A stretch of 64,000 nucleotides of DNA from Shewanella sp. GD04112 (GCF_029835735.1 NZ_JAOEAL010000001.1:124001-188000); one strand, 5' to 3'. Shown: positions 8,797 to 17,913, numbered from the stretch's first letter. Program-made: numbers and translations. The notes: generated from the letters alone by a model not told the origin.

Positions 8797-11604
8797 ATGC
8801 GAAGTTCAAAAAGTATCACAGCGTTAGGATTGATGTTGGCCTTGCTGAGTGGCGCTAGTATTGCGGCGCCCAATCATACGCCAGCGGATGCAGGGGTCAT
8901 TAATAAAGAAAGGATCCTTTATTGGTTGATCAAGCGGGGCGAAGTCTCCGCAGATGCCAGCGACAGCGTTAAGCAAGCGGCCGTTGAAGCCTATATTGCC
9001 CGTGCCAGCCTAGCCCAGCCCAAAGATCCGAGAATGGTGGTTGAAGCCGAGCATGACAGGCTGCAAAAAGTGAAGTCGACGGCGATGATGCGCGCGCCTG
9101 CACAGCGGGTGTTAGCGGATGCTGACGTGACCAAAACGGTGAAGGTATTAACCGTACTGATTGATTTTCCTGATTTAAAATATAACAACAATGGTTTAAC
9201 GGCGAGTGATACCGACATGTATTACTCAAGTTACCCTGCGTCTCACTATAAAAATTTACTCTTCTCCACCACTGGCTTTACGGGTCCGCAAAACCAGAAT
9301 TTAGACTCGGCCTATCAGTATTACCAAGCGGTTTCAGGCAAGACCTTCTTCTTCACGGGCGATGTTAAAGGTTGGTACACCGCAAGCCAAAATGCCGATT
9401 ACTATGGCGCGAATGATGCCGATACGGGTAGCGATGCCCATGTGACTGAGCTGGTTAAAGAGGCGGTGAGCCAAGCGGTAGCCAATATGTCTGCGGCGGA
9501 ACTCGCAACCTATGATATTGAAGATCCATACGATTTAAATGATAACGGCAATCTAAACGAGCCCGATGGCATTATTGACCATGTGATGATTTTCCACTCG
9601 AGTATTGGGGAAGAAACAGGGGGCGGTAAATTAGGGGACAACGCGATTTGGTCGCACCGTTATTATGTTGACCAGAGCACGCAAGGTTATAGCCTACCTG
9701 GGTCGACCAAAAAACTCTTCGGTTACACCATTCAACCAATCGATGCGGCGACTGGGGTCTGTACCCATGAGTTTGGCCACGATCTGGGCTTGCCCGATGA
9801 ATATGACACTATGGATAACACCAATAAAGATGGTTCTCCCGTGGGCGCTTGGTCTTTAATGTCTTCGGGTAGTTGGACGGGGGCCATCCCTGGTACTAAA
9901 CCTAGCGGTTTTAGCCCCTACGCGCGCTCCTATTTACAGGAAAAATATAAAGGTAAATGGCTGAATGAGCGTGAAATCAGCTTAGACAGTATTCCTAAAT
10001 CTGGCATGGAAGTGACACTGAATCAGGCGTCAAATCAAGACGTAGTAAACCAGATATCGATTCCTCTCCCAGCAGCACCTATAGCCTTTAAAGCACCCTA
10101 TCAAGGGAGTTACCAGTACTATTCGGGCCAAGGAGATATGCTGAGCAATAGCATGAGCTTTACGGCAAACTTGCCGGCGACGAGTGATAAACTCACGCTT
10201 GCCATGCAGGCGAGTTGGGAAATTGAAGCCGACTACGACTATATGCAGGTCAAAGTGAACGGTGTGGCGATTGCGGGCAATTACACTAAGTCCGTCAACG
10301 CGATTAACAGTGCTCGACATATTATTACGGGTAAATCATCGAGTATTTCGACAGCAGTAGGCAGTGATGCTTGGGTGGGGTTGGAATATGATTTATCAGC
10401 CTACGCTGGTAAAGCTGTGACGATTGAGTTTACCTATGTGACCGATGAGGCCGCTATCGAGTCGGGAATCACTATCGACAACATTAGTATCAAACAAGGT
10501 GCAACTGAGCTGTATGCCGATAATGCCGAGGTTGCGGGTAAGGCCACTCTGGCAGGTTACAGCCGGATCACCAACACGCGCCCAGGTGCAGCATCCCGCT
10601 ATTTAATCCAACTACGCAGTCACAATGGTGTGGATGCCGGATTAAAGAATGAAGGTTTTGATCCCGGCGTACTCCTGTGGCTAGAGGATTTTAGTTACTA
10701 CGATAACAACGTGTCTGATCATCCTGGCCATAGTTTGATTGGGGTGATTGATGCGGATCAGAATATGATTGGTACTAATTCTACCGATGTGCAAATCCGT
10801 GATGCGGCCTTTAGTACGGTAAGACAAACGGCATATCTTGGCGACACTAATCTTGAGCCTGTGAGCCTGTTTGACGATAGTTTCGATTACAGTGCGCCGC
10901 TCCAACCTCAGTCGGGGATGGTGCTGCAAAGGCTGGGCTTGACGATGCAAGTGGTCTCTCAAGCCAGTGATAACAGCACAGCGGTGATCCGTTTAGCCAA
11001 TGCGAATGCCGATCCTGCGTTAACGCCCTTAACCGCGACAATCAATCTGAGTCAAAGTGGCTTAACTGCGACTGTGGCTGCTGTGGTTGATGGTGGCGAA
11101 GGCGCATACACTTATGCTTGGGATTTTGGTGTTGCGGGAGCGACCAGCACTTCAGCGTCGGCGACTTATACCTACGCAAATGCAGGAACCTATACGCTGA
11201 CCTTAACGGTAACCGATGCCAAAGGCACAATCGCAACTGCCACGAAAACGCTTGTGGTGAGCTTGCCCTTAACCGCTGGTTTTAGTGCCAGTGCCAACCA
11301 GCTCACGGTGAACTTTAGCAACACCTCGGCAGGTGGCGTTGGTAGCCTAAGTTATACATGGAACTTTGGCGATGGCACCTCAAGCACTTCGGTATCGCCA
11401 ACCCACACTTACACTCGCGCGGGCACTTACACTGTCACGCTGACGGTGAAAGATACTCAAAACGCTACTGCAAGCAGCAGCTCAAGCGTTACCGTGACGG
11501 TACCAACGACGCCAACTGAAACGTCGAGTGGCGGCGGTGGTAGCCTTAGCTGGCTGAGTCTGATGTTGCTCGGTGGTTTTGCGTGGCGTCGCCAGCGTCA
11601 ATAA
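8797..11604 (+). CDS. Secreted M6-family metalloprotease with two PKD domains and GlyGly-CTERM tail
   Basis: A 935-residue secreted protease. The signal peptide is MRSSKSITALGLMLALLSGASIAA. The zinc motif HEFGH at residues 324-328, followed by DLGLPDEYD, is the extended HExxHxxGxxD signature of immune-inhibitor-A (M6) peptidases. The middle region is beta-rich. Two PKD-type domains occupy about residues 745-825 and 826-905, each with a WDFG or WNFGDGT core. The end, GGGGSLSWLSLMLLGGFAWR, is a GlyGly-CTERM signal (Gly-rich motif, helix, Arg cluster) known to be processed by rhombosortase after type II export. The start at 8797 has GGAAGGAAG upstream; an earlier TTG at 8761 is less likely. Confidence 0.92.
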   Translation: MRSSKSITALGLMLALLSGASIAAPNHTPADAGVINKERILYWLIKRGEVSADASDSVKQAAVEAYIARASLAQPKDPRMVVEAEHDRLQKVKSTAMMRAPAQRVLADADVTKTVKVLTVLIDFPDLKYNNNGLTASDTDMYYSSYPASHYKNLLFSTTGFTGPQNQNLDSAYQYYQAVSGKTFFFTGDVKGWYTASQNADYYGANDADTGSDAHVTELVKEAVSQAVANMSAAELATYDIEDPYDLNDNGNLNEPDGIIDHVMIFHSSIGEETGGGKLGDNAIWSHRYYVDQSTQGYSLPGSTKKLFGYTIQPIDAATGVCTHEFGHDLGLPDEYDTMDNTNKDGSPVGAWSLMSSGSWTGAIPGTKPSGFSPYARSYLQEKYKGKWLNEREISLDSIPKSGMEVTLNQASNQDVVNQISIPLPAAPIAFKAPYQGSYQYYSGQGDMLSNSMSFTANLPATSDKLTLAMQASWEIEADYDYMQVKVNGVAIAGNYTKSVNAINSARHIITGKSSSISTAVGSDAWVGLEYDLSAYAGKAVTIEFTYVTDEAAIESGITIDNISIKQGATELYADNAEVAGKATLAGYSRITNTRPGAASRYLIQLRSHNGVDAGLKNEGFDPGVLLWLEDFSYYDNNVSDHPGHSLIGVIDADQNMIGTNSTDVQIRDAAFSTVRQTAYLGDTNLEPVSLFDDSFDYSAPLQPQSGMVLQRLGLTMQVVSQASDNSTAVIRLANANADPALTPLTATINLSQSGLTATVAAVVDGGEGAYTYAWDFGVAGATSTSASATYTYANAGTYTLTLTVTDAKGTIATATKTLVVSLPLTAGFSASANQLTVNFSNTSAGGVGSLSYTWNFGDGTSSTSVSPTHTYTRAGTYTVTLTVKDTQNATASSSSSVTVTVPTTPTETSSGGGGSLSWLSLMLLGGFAWRRQRQ

Positions 11605-11620
11605 GCGGATGTGTTAACGA

Positions 11621-11649
11621 AAATGCCTCTGATATAGAGGCATTTTTTT
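11621..11649 (+). terminator. Intrinsic terminator after the M6 protease
   Basis: AAATGCCTCT (11621-11630) pairs with AGAGGCATTT (11636-11645) around a 5-base loop and is followed by T residues to 11649. It lies 16 bases after the protease stop codon and also separates it from convergent ubiC. Confidence 0.9.
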
Positions 11650-11659
11650 AGCTTAGAGG

Positions 11660-12229
11660 TTAGGGTTGTAGCCTGGCCATAGCTTGTACTGCGGCTGGGA
11701 GGAACATTTCGCTGACAAACATTTCCTCCTCGTCATGGTGAAAATATCGGCGGCGTCCCCAGAGCTCGTGTTCGACGTTTTGCGCTAAGCTTTGAGCGAG
11801 TTGGGCGAGGCGACTGTCGGTGGTAAAGCGGGCGATTTCGATGCGACCGGGCACAAAACTGTCTTGGCTAAACAATAATTCGCCCAGTGGACGTGTACCT
11901 AGGCCTAAAAAATCGGCTTGGCGGGTCGATAGTAAAGACTGCGGGATCAAGGTTCTAGCAAATACCCAAGGCACGGAATCGAGGCAGAGTAGCACTTCTC
12001 GCACCCAAACGGCGTTTTGCTTGGGGTATTCGCCTTCGAGCGGCGCACATTGGCCTTCACCGAGGATTTTGACTTCGAACTTATCACAACAGCCCTTGAG
12101 CTTTTGTGTCAGGCTTCCCGGTGCCAGTAACCATTCTTTAAGGGGAGATGAGGGAAGATTTTTGGCGTTATCGGCACAAAACCATTGAATAGATTCGCCA
12201 TAGGGGAAGCTTAAGCTGGTCACATTCAT
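11660..12229 (-). CDS. ubiC: Chorismate--pyruvate lyase
   Basis: A 189-residue cytosolic enzyme that removes pyruvate from chorismate to give 4-hydroxybenzoate, the first committed step of ubiquinone synthesis. Family features are WVREVLL (active-site Arg), the FLGLGTRPLGELLF block, and the C-terminal WGRRRYFHHDEEEMFVSEMFLP block containing the conserved Glu. The length is close to the usual 165-190 aa. No ubiA follows in this window, so it is not in the ubiCA arrangement of E. coli. It is divergent from the FliL-like gene. Confidence 0.92.
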   Translation of the reverse strand: MNVTSLSFPYGESIQWFCADNAKNLPSSPLKEWLLAPGSLTQKLKGCCDKFEVKILGEGQCAPLEGEYPKQNAVWVREVLLCLDSVPWVFARTLIPQSLLSTRQADFLGLGTRPLGELLFSQDSFVPGRIEIARFTTDSRLAQLAQSLAQNVEHELWGRRRYFHHDEEEMFVSEMFLPAAVQAMARLQP

Positions 12230-12330
12230 TAAATACTCGTTACAATATAAGCAAACGTCGGCAGTCTAACAGATAGATTGGGAAGTTTCTTCCATTGACC
12301 ATTATTGTTTTTAGGGAGCTGTAAACCGCG

Positions 12331-12741
12331 ATGAAAAAATTATTATCAGCCAGCCTGATCTTATTCAGTGTTGTATTGAGTGCATATGCGGCCGACGAGA
12401 AAGAAGCGACTCCCGCAGGGGATTACGCTTACTACGGTTTCGAACCCGAAATCGTGACTAACTATATTTCAAACCGCAAAAAACTGGGGTTTGTGAAGAT
12501 CAGTGTCGAGCTGATGGTAAAAAATCCCGATGATCTCGTCATCGTCGAGCGCCATGATCCGCTGCTGCGCGCCGCGATTATTGAAGTGCTGGGTAATCAG
12601 GCCGAAGAAAAGATTAAGTCCCTCACTGGCCGTGAAGAAATCCGCCGTGAGTGCTTCGATATGGTGAATAATCTGCTGGCCAAAGAGGCGGGTAAACCCT
12701 TAGTGGTCAACCTACTGTTTACCTCCTATCTTTACGATTAA
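12331..12741 (+). CDS. FliL-like exported protein
   Basis: A 136-residue protein with a signal peptide ending AYA-AD and a C-terminal domain of FliL type: YYGFEPEIVTNYIS, then KISVELMVKNPDDLVIVERHDPLLR. The family's conserved DLL/ElR pattern appears as DPLLRAAIIEVL and GREEIRRECF. True FliL keeps an N-terminal membrane anchor and sits in a flagellar operon beside fliM. Here the anchor looks like a cleavable signal and no flagellar gene is nearby. A role near the stator is therefore not assured. GGGAG lies upstream of the ATG. Confidence 0.83.
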   Translation: MKKLLSASLILFSVVLSAYAADEKEATPAGDYAYYGFEPEIVTNYISNRKKLGFVKISVELMVKNPDDLVIVERHDPLLRAAIIEVLGNQAEEKIKSLTGREEIRRECFDMVNNLLAKEAGKPLVVNLLFTSYLYD

Positions 12742-12801
12742 TTCCGCCAATATGTTTGAGGGCTGATCTTTGGATTAGCCCGCCCTTGTTGATAAGTCAT
12801 T

Positions 12802-13896
12802 ATGCCTAAACCCGCCACTAAAACTGCCGCCAAACCCGCGATGTCATCCGCAGGTAAACGGGGCAAGCCAAGCACGCCAAAATCGCTAGCTAAACGTCAA
12901 ACCACCAAATCTAAAACGGCGACTAAGCTCAAGGCGAAGCATGGCGAGAAGAAGCGCTTACATCCGCGTAATTTGCACATTAATGGTTATGACTTTCCGG
13001 CCCTGATGGCGAGTTATCCCAAGCTAAAAGCCTTTGTTCGGCCCACGCCCTATGGCGACTTGTCTATCGATTTTGCCGACCCCTTGGCGGTGAAAACTCT
13101 GAATGCGGCTCTCTTGCAACATCATTATGGGCTGGCATTTTGGGATATTCCCAAGGGCGCGCTGTGCCCGCCAATTCCAGGGCGGGTCGACTATCTGCAT
13201 TACTTGGCTGATCTGTTATTTGAGGGCGGCAAAGTTAAGCGCGCAGCGGCAATCAGTGCCTTAGATATAGGCACTGGGGCGAATGGCGTTTATGCCATCC
13301 TAGGGCATCAAGTGTATGACTGGCAGTTTGTTGCCTCGGATATTAATCCTCAGTCGCTTACCAATGTGCAGCGGATTATCGACAATAACCCGAGTTTGCA
13401 GGGGCACTTATCCTTAAGGCGGCAGCAGGATGACAAGGCGGTCTTTAAGGGGATTATTCAAGCCTCAGATCGCTTCGAGTTAACCCTGTGCAATCCTCCC
13501 TTTCATGGCTCGTTAAAAGAAGCGAGTGAAGGCTCGCTGCGCAAGGTGCGTAATCTGCAACTTAATCGTGGTGAGCAGCCTAAAGCGACCAGCGCGACCT
13601 TAAACTTTGGTGGTCAGGCGGCGGAGTTATGGTGCCAAGGGGGAGAAAAACAATTTTTAGCTACTATGATCCGCGAGAGCCAAGTATTTGCCGAGCAGTG
13701 TTTGTGGTTTACCAGCTTAGTGTCGAAGCAGGAGAATCTAAAGCCCTGTTATCAGGCTTTGGAAAAGTTAGGTGTCGATACCGTTAAAACCATGGAGATG
13801 CAGCAGGGCAATAAGGTCACTCGGGTGCTCGCATGGAGTTTCCATTCGCAGGCTAAACGTTTGCAGTGGCGAAATCAGATAGTTAGCGGGACATAA
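12802..13896 (+). CDS. rlmF: 23S rRNA (adenine1618-N6)-methyltransferase
   Basis: A 364-residue SAM-dependent RNA methyltransferase. After a Lys/Thr/Ala-rich basic extension (about residues 1-52) comes LHPRNLHINGYDFPAL, the start of the RlmF catalytic part. The SAM site is ALDIGTGANGVYAI and the catalytic motif is LCNPPFHGS (NPPF, typical of N6-adenine methyltransferases). RlmF methylates A1618 of 23S rRNA. The basic extension is longer than in E. coli (308 aa total) and may help RNA binding. It lies 60 bases after the FliL-like gene and ends at its own terminator. Confidence 0.93.
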   Translation: MPKPATKTAAKPAMSSAGKRGKPSTPKSLAKRQTTKSKTATKLKAKHGEKKRLHPRNLHINGYDFPALMASYPKLKAFVRPTPYGDLSIDFADPLAVKTLNAALLQHHYGLAFWDIPKGALCPPIPGRVDYLHYLADLLFEGGKVKRAAAISALDIGTGANGVYAILGHQVYDWQFVASDINPQSLTNVQRIIDNNPSLQGHLSLRRQQDDKAVFKGIIQASDRFELTLCNPPFHGSLKEASEGSLRKVRNLQLNRGEQPKATSATLNFGGQAAELWCQGGEKQFLATMIRESQVFAEQCLWFTSLVSKQENLKPCYQALEKLGVDTVKTMEMQQGNKVTRVLAWSFHSQAKRLQWRNQIVSGT

Positions 13897-13900
13897 AACA

Positions 13901-13927
13901 ACAGGCGCCGAGAGCGCCTGTGTTTTT
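13901..13927 (+). terminator. Intrinsic terminator after rlmF
   Basis: ACAGGCGC (13901-13908) pairs with GCGCCTGT (13914-13921), loop CGAGA, then a run of T at 13923-13927. It directly follows the rlmF stop codon and precedes the convergent lipoprotein gene. Confidence 0.85.
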
Positions 13928-13939
13928 AGTCAGCCTCAA

Positions 13940-14236
13940 TTACTGGGCTTTTTCCTGTGGATGGTCGCGGCGAAATAGCGCCCACTCATCAATTTTTTCA
14001 CCGCTTGGCAAAGTACAGACACCCTGCTCGCCTTCAGCAGTCTTTTGGATTTCCGAAGTGCCGCCCAGTGAGATGCAATATTCGGCGGCTGGATTGGCGA
14101 TTTTCACTTTAGTCGCTGCTTTAGCTTCAGTTTTTACTTCGGCTGGCGCTTGGGTTGCAGGCTCGGTTTTGTCGCCGCAGCCAGCTAAGCTGCCGCACAT
14201 AATCAGGCCGATTAACAGTGGTGATGTTAACTTCAT
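13940..14236 (-). CDS. DUF333-domain lipoprotein
   Basis: A 98-residue protein with a lipoprotein signal peptide whose lipobox is LAGC (Cys about residue 20). A short Ala/Thr/Lys linker follows, then a DUF333 domain: NPAAEYCISLGGTSEIQ...GVCTLPSGEKIDEWALFRRDH. Members of this family, sometimes called hemolysin-like or YoaF-like, have no proven activity. It is 25 bases downstream of the Bax-inhibitor-like gene on the same strand, so probably co-transcribed. Confidence 0.82.
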   Translation of the reverse strand: MKLTSPLLIGLIMCGSLAGCGDKTEPATQAPAEVKTEAKAATKVKIANPAAEYCISLGGTSEIQKTAEGEQGVCTLPSGEKIDEWALFRRDHPQEKAQ

Positions 14237-14261
14237 GCTGTTTTCCTTGTCGTTGAGTGAC

Positions 14262-14924
14262 TTATTTACGTCCTAAAATCCGTAGGATACGCAGAAATAG
14301 GTTGATGATATCCATGTATAACGCGGCGGCGCTGTCGACGGCATTATCGACGGTTTTAGGGATCTGATTCGCGCGTCCCCAGTCGTAGCCAATATAGCCG
14401 CAGAAAATAACCACAACTATCCAGTCTAAAATACCGTGATGGGTATTAAAGATAAATATTTCAATCAGTTCAACTACTATCACCAGCAAGAGCGCCATAG
14501 TCAGCACCCCAGCAATTTTTTGGAAGAAGGCCGGGAATAGCGTCCCCAAACACATCATGGCGATAGTCACTAGGCCCGTTATCCGAATCGCTTCGGTCAC
14601 CAGCTCGGGGTCGTACTGGCTGACGACCATATTAATGATCAAACCGAAGGGCACGACCACAAAGTTGTAGCCGATAAAGCTGACGAGGGGATTGCTCGAA
14701 CTTTGAAATAAGTAAATCCCAAAGAAACAGGAGGCGAAATAACCGATAAAGAAAATCCACGGGTTAACGCTGGCAATCGCTTCGGGGTCGATATGGCTGA
14801 CCATCATATAGTTCACGGCAAAACCCCAAAGCAGGGTTAAGCCAATCACTAAATTATAAAGTCCCGCCCCTATGATAGTGTCATCGGTTGTACGGCGGTC
14901 GAATACGCTGTTTTCAGAATCCAT
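14262..14924 (-). CDS. Bax inhibitor-1-like membrane protein
   Basis: A 220-residue protein with seven predicted membrane helices. The pattern of closely spaced helices, an Asp-rich N-terminus (DRRTTDDTIIGAGLYNLVIG) and the late YIGYDWGRANQIP followed by ALYMDIINLFLRILRILG is that of the Bax inhibitor-1 / YccA superfamily. In bacteria these are proposed pH-sensitive calcium leak proteins, as for BsYetJ. The role here is untested. It is upstream of, and probably co-transcribed with, the DUF333 lipoprotein. Confidence 0.83.
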   Translation of the reverse strand: MDSENSVFDRRTTDDTIIGAGLYNLVIGLTLLWGFAVNYMMVSHIDPEAIASVNPWIFFIGYFASCFFGIYLFQSSSNPLVSFIGYNFVVVPFGLIINMVVSQYDPELVTEAIRITGLVTIAMMCLGTLFPAFFQKIAGVLTMALLLVIVVELIEIFIFNTHHGILDWIVVVIFCGYIGYDWGRANQIPKTVDNAVDSAAALYMDIINLFLRILRILGRK

Positions 14925-14978
14925 TGATTTTTATATCCTTAATTGTAGAAAGCGTGCTAAGTGGTGAAGGTTACTCTG

Positions 14979-15740
14979 TTACTCACCACAAATCTTGCAG
15001 TGGGGTTGTTTAGGGAGTTTCATTTCGCGAAATTCCATGGTCATGGCATCGATCATCAAGATTCGTCCGGCGAGTGTTTTGCCCATTCCCGCAATAACTT
15101 TAATGGCTTCGACGGCCTGTAAGCAGCCGACCATGCCCACTACGGGGGCGAGAATGCCCGACTCGACACAGCTGAGTTGTTGCTCGCCGAAAAGTGAACT
15201 AAAGCAATGATAACAAGGTGTTTGTGCTTGATAGTCGAAGACGGTAACCATGCCTTCCATACGAATCGCGGCGGCTGAGACCAGCGGGATCTTGTGCTTA
15301 AAACAGCTTTGATTTAACTGCTCACGCACACTGACATTATCGGTGCAATCGACCACGATACTGTGGCTGGCGACTAAGGCATCGATCTCATGGTCATCCA
15401 ATACCGCATTAATGGTATTGATTTTAACGTGGGGATTGAGCCGATTAAGGCTCTGTTTGGCCGACTCGACCTTAGGTTGGCCGATAGTGGCATCCTGGTG
15501 CAGCACTTGGCGCTGCAGGTTAGAGAGTTCGACTGTATCGAAATCCACTAAAGTTAGCTCGCCAATGCCTGCAACGGTTAGATATTGCCCCGCCGCGCAG
15601 CCTAAACCGCCGGCGCCAATCATCAAGACTTTGGCGAGTTTTAAGCGCTCTTGGCCATCGATATCCATCGCTTTGATTGAGATTTGGCGACTGTAGCGGG
15701 TGAGTTCGCCGTCGCTGAGGATCTCTAGTTGTTCATTCAT
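14979..15740 (-). CDS. moeB: Molybdopterin-synthase adenylyltransferase
   Basis: A 253-residue E1-like enzyme that adenylates the C-terminal glycine of MoaD so that it can receive sulfur for molybdopterin synthesis. Visible features are the ATP site MIGAGGLGCAAGQYL, DFDTVELSNLQRQ, and two zinc-binding cysteine pairs (CYHC near residue 175 and CKIC at the C-terminus). It starts 12 bases after moeA on the same strand, which indicates a moeA-moeB operon. Confidence 0.94.
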   Translation of the reverse strand: MNEQLEILSDGELTRYSRQISIKAMDIDGQERLKLAKVLMIGAGGLGCAAGQYLTVAGIGELTLVDFDTVELSNLQRQVLHQDATIGQPKVESAKQSLNRLNPHVKINTINAVLDDHEIDALVASHSIVVDCTDNVSVREQLNQSCFKHKIPLVSAAAIRMEGMVTVFDYQAQTPCYHCFSSLFGEQQLSCVESGILAPVVGMVGCLQAVEAIKVIAGMGKTLAGRILMIDAMTMEFREMKLPKQPHCKICGE

Positions 15741-15751
15741 CGAGGCGTACC

Positions 15752-17005
15752 TTAGCAGAGCACTGAATTAAAAGGTTCAACCGTCACTTGCGTGCCCACA
15801 GGGGTATCACCTTGGAATTGCTCCAGCAGCACGAAACAATTCGCCAGACTCATAGAGGTCAACATGCCCGAACCTTGGCTGCCCGTGATGGCCACTTCCA
15901 ATTCGCCCTGTGCATTGCGGGATAAAATGCCGCGCTGATACTCGACTCGGCCGGGCTGTTTACGCACTGGGGTTGTCAGGGTGGCGGATAGCATCAGTGG
16001 CGCTTTTGGGGTTAAGCCCTGCATCTTATTCAGAATAGGCCACACCAACTTGTAGAAGGTCACCATGGAAGACACAGGATTGCCCGGTAAGCCGCAGAAT
16101 ACCGCCTTGCCTATACGTCCCATGGCGAAGGGTTTACCCGGTTTAATCGCGAGTTTCCAGAAGGTGATTTTGCCTTCTTCATCAAGTATTTGTTTGGTGA
16201 AGTCAGCTTCACCGACCGAGACGCCGCCCGAGGTTAACACCATATCCGCTTGGCTTGCGGCATGGCGAAATGCATGGCGAATCGCCTCTGGGTCGTCGGC
16301 TATCACACCTAAATCCAGCCATTCCACATTGGCACGGCTGAGTAAACCTTGGATGGAATAACGGTTCGAATCGTAAATTTGTCCTGGCGCTAAGTCACTG
16401 CCGACGGGGCGTAGTTCATCACCTGTGGAGAAAAACGCCACCTTGAGTTGGCGGTATACCCGCACCTGACTCACGCCAATGGTGGCTAATACGCCCAGTT
16501 CTGCGGCTTTAATTTCGATGCCCGCTTTCAGCACTTTAGTGCCTTGCAGCAATTCCTCACCACGGCAGCGAACATTGGCGCCCTTAGCTTTAGGGTGATT
16601 AATTTGAATTTGGTTGCCCTGTGCTTGAGTCTCTTCCTGCATTTGCACTGTGTCATAACCCGCTGGCACCGGCGCGCCCGTCATAATGCGCACGCAGGAG
16701 TGAGGGGTGATTTCACCTTCAAAACCATGGCCCGCGAAGGAACTGCCAATCAGTGTCAGCGTGGTTTGATTGGTGTCAGTCGCTAAATCGGCAAAGCGAA
16801 AGGCGTAGCCGTCCATCGAAGAGTTATCGAAGGGCGGTAAATCGATACAAGAGGCCAAATCCTCCGCTAAAACGCGGCCAAGCGCGTGGGGAAGAGTAAC
16901 GACTTCTGTGTCTGACACTGGGCTAACCTGCTCAAGCAGAAGGGGAATGGCTTGATCTGGATGCATTAAGCTAGGTTGCGAACAAGGATCGGCTTTCACG
17001 GACAT
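15752..17005 (-). CDS. moeA: Molybdopterin molybdenumtransferase
   Basis: A 417-residue cytosolic enzyme that inserts molybdate into adenylylated molybdopterin. Recognisable blocks are LPPFDNSSMDGYAFR, RIMTGAPVPAGYDTVQMQEE, FFSTGDELRPVG...GQIYDSNRYS, LTSGGVSVGEADF and FCGLPGNPVSSMVTFY. The start MSVKADP at 17005 is chosen because AAGGAAG sits just upstream; the frame is open further, to 17086, but without a ribosome binding site. It forms an operon with moeB and is divergent from ftnA. Confidence 0.94.
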   Translation of the reverse strand: MSVKADPCSQPSLMHPDQAIPLLLEQVSPVSDTEVVTLPHALGRVLAEDLASCIDLPPFDNSSMDGYAFRFADLATDTNQTTLTLIGSSFAGHGFEGEITPHSCVRIMTGAPVPAGYDTVQMQEETQAQGNQIQINHPKAKGANVRCRGEELLQGTKVLKAGIEIKAAELGVLATIGVSQVRVYRQLKVAFFSTGDELRPVGSDLAPGQIYDSNRYSIQGLLSRANVEWLDLGVIADDPEAIRHAFRHAASQADMVLTSGGVSVGEADFTKQILDEEGKITFWKLAIKPGKPFAMGRIGKAVFCGLPGNPVSSMVTFYKLVWPILNKMQGLTPKAPLMLSATLTTPVRKQPGRVEYQRGILSRNAQGELEVAITGSQGSGMLTSMSLANCFVLLEQFQGDTPVGTQVTVEPFNSVLC

Positions 17006-17333
17006 CGGGTCTTCCTTATGGGCAAAAGATTGGGCAAATATGGGGGCTATTATGCCATGCTGTGCTTGCTTGGCTATGATCTGCATAGGAGTTTATGTGA
17101 TTTGTCAGACAGTTTCCCCCTTAAGTGTTGCCTAAGGTGAATCCTTCTACTCTGTGATTTTGCACTACAGTTCAGGCGGCGCTAAACGCGAGTCGATGAA
17201 CAAATGAAAATCATTTTTATCAACTAATCATTAACTTAGCTCAATAAACAAAGGTAAATTTTGTTGCTTTTGGTGACGCCCTTCATGACAATGTGTGCCA
17301 AGATTTCAGTTCGAATGCCCAAGAGGATTAACT
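17006..17333. other. moeA/ftnA divergent intergenic region
   Basis: 328 bases between divergent genes. They hold the ribosome binding sites of both genes, an AT-rich stretch at about 17195-17265 that probably contains the ftnA promoter, and the Fur-box-like palindrome listed separately. No other gene is seen. Confidence 0.6.
17200..17218 (+). promoter_or_regulatory. Possible Fur box upstream of ftnA
   Basis: The core AATGAAAATCATT (17203-17215) matches 12 of the 13 central bases of the Fur consensus AATGATAATCATT; the flanks match poorly. It lies 116 bases before the ftnA ATG in an AT-rich region. Iron control of ferritin is common, but this site is inferred from sequence alone. Confidence 0.5.
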
Positions 17334-17870
17334 ATGCTGTCTGCAACCATGATCGAAAAGTTGAATGAACAAATTAATATGGAGTTCTTCTCCTCTAATT
17401 TATACCTGCAAATGAGTGCATGGTGTGAAGATCAAGGCTTTGAAGGCGCAGCAAAATTTATGCGCGAACATGCGGATGAAGAGATGGGCCATATGCGTCG
17501 TTTGTTCACTTATGTGAGCGAAACCGGCGGCTTACCGCTACTGGGTGCAATTGAAGCGCCGCAGTCGCAGTTTGATTCGCTGCTGGCGTTATTCGAACTG
17601 ACCTATGAACACGAGCAACTGATCACTAGTAAGATCAATGCCTTGGCTCATGCTGCCTTTTCAAACCAAGATTATTCGACCTTCAATTTCCTGCAATGGT
17701 ATGTGGCCGAGCAGCACGAAGAAGAAAAGCTGTTTAAGTCGATTGTCGATAAGATCCGTTTAGTGGGCGAAGATGGTAAAGCACTGTTCTTTATCGATAA
17801 AGATTTAGCTAAGTTGGCATCAAAGGGCGGTGAGAGCATTATGAACCCCCAAAGCCAGCCACAGGCCTAA
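17334..17870 (+). CDS. ftnA: Non-haem ferritin
   Basis: A 178-residue cytosolic iron-storage protein that oxidises Fe(II) and stores it as a mineral inside a 24-mer shell. The start MLSATMIEKLNEQINMEFFSS and the ferroxidase ligands are visible: Glu in NMEFFSSNLY, the EHADEEMGHM block, and QHEEEKLF late in the protein. The length is normal for bacterial FtnA (165-180 aa). AGAGGA precedes the ATG at 17334. The last 10 residues (NPQSQPQA) are a flexible tail. Confidence 0.94.
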   Translation: MLSATMIEKLNEQINMEFFSSNLYLQMSAWCEDQGFEGAAKFMREHADEEMGHMRRLFTYVSETGGLPLLGAIEAPQSQFDSLLALFELTYEHEQLITSKINALAHAAFSNQDYSTFNFLQWYVAEQHEEEKLFKSIVDKIRLVGEDGKALFFIDKDLAKLASKGGESIMNPQSQPQA

Positions 17871-17886
17871 GCGCCATTGTGATGAT

Positions 17887-17913
17887 AAAAAAGCAGCCTA
17901 GGCTGCTTTTTTA
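17887..17913 (+). terminator. Intrinsic terminator after ftnA (bidirectional)
   Basis: AAAAAAGCAGCC (17887-17898) is followed after TA by GGCTGCTTTTTT (17901-17912). With A- and T-runs on both sides it can act on both strands, also serving the convergent GGDEF/EAL gene that ends at 17946. Confidence 0.88.

Noticed and set aside
11042..11500. Tandem DNA repeats in the M6 protease tail
   Set aside because: The two PKD domains are similar at protein level but too different in DNA to call a repeat.
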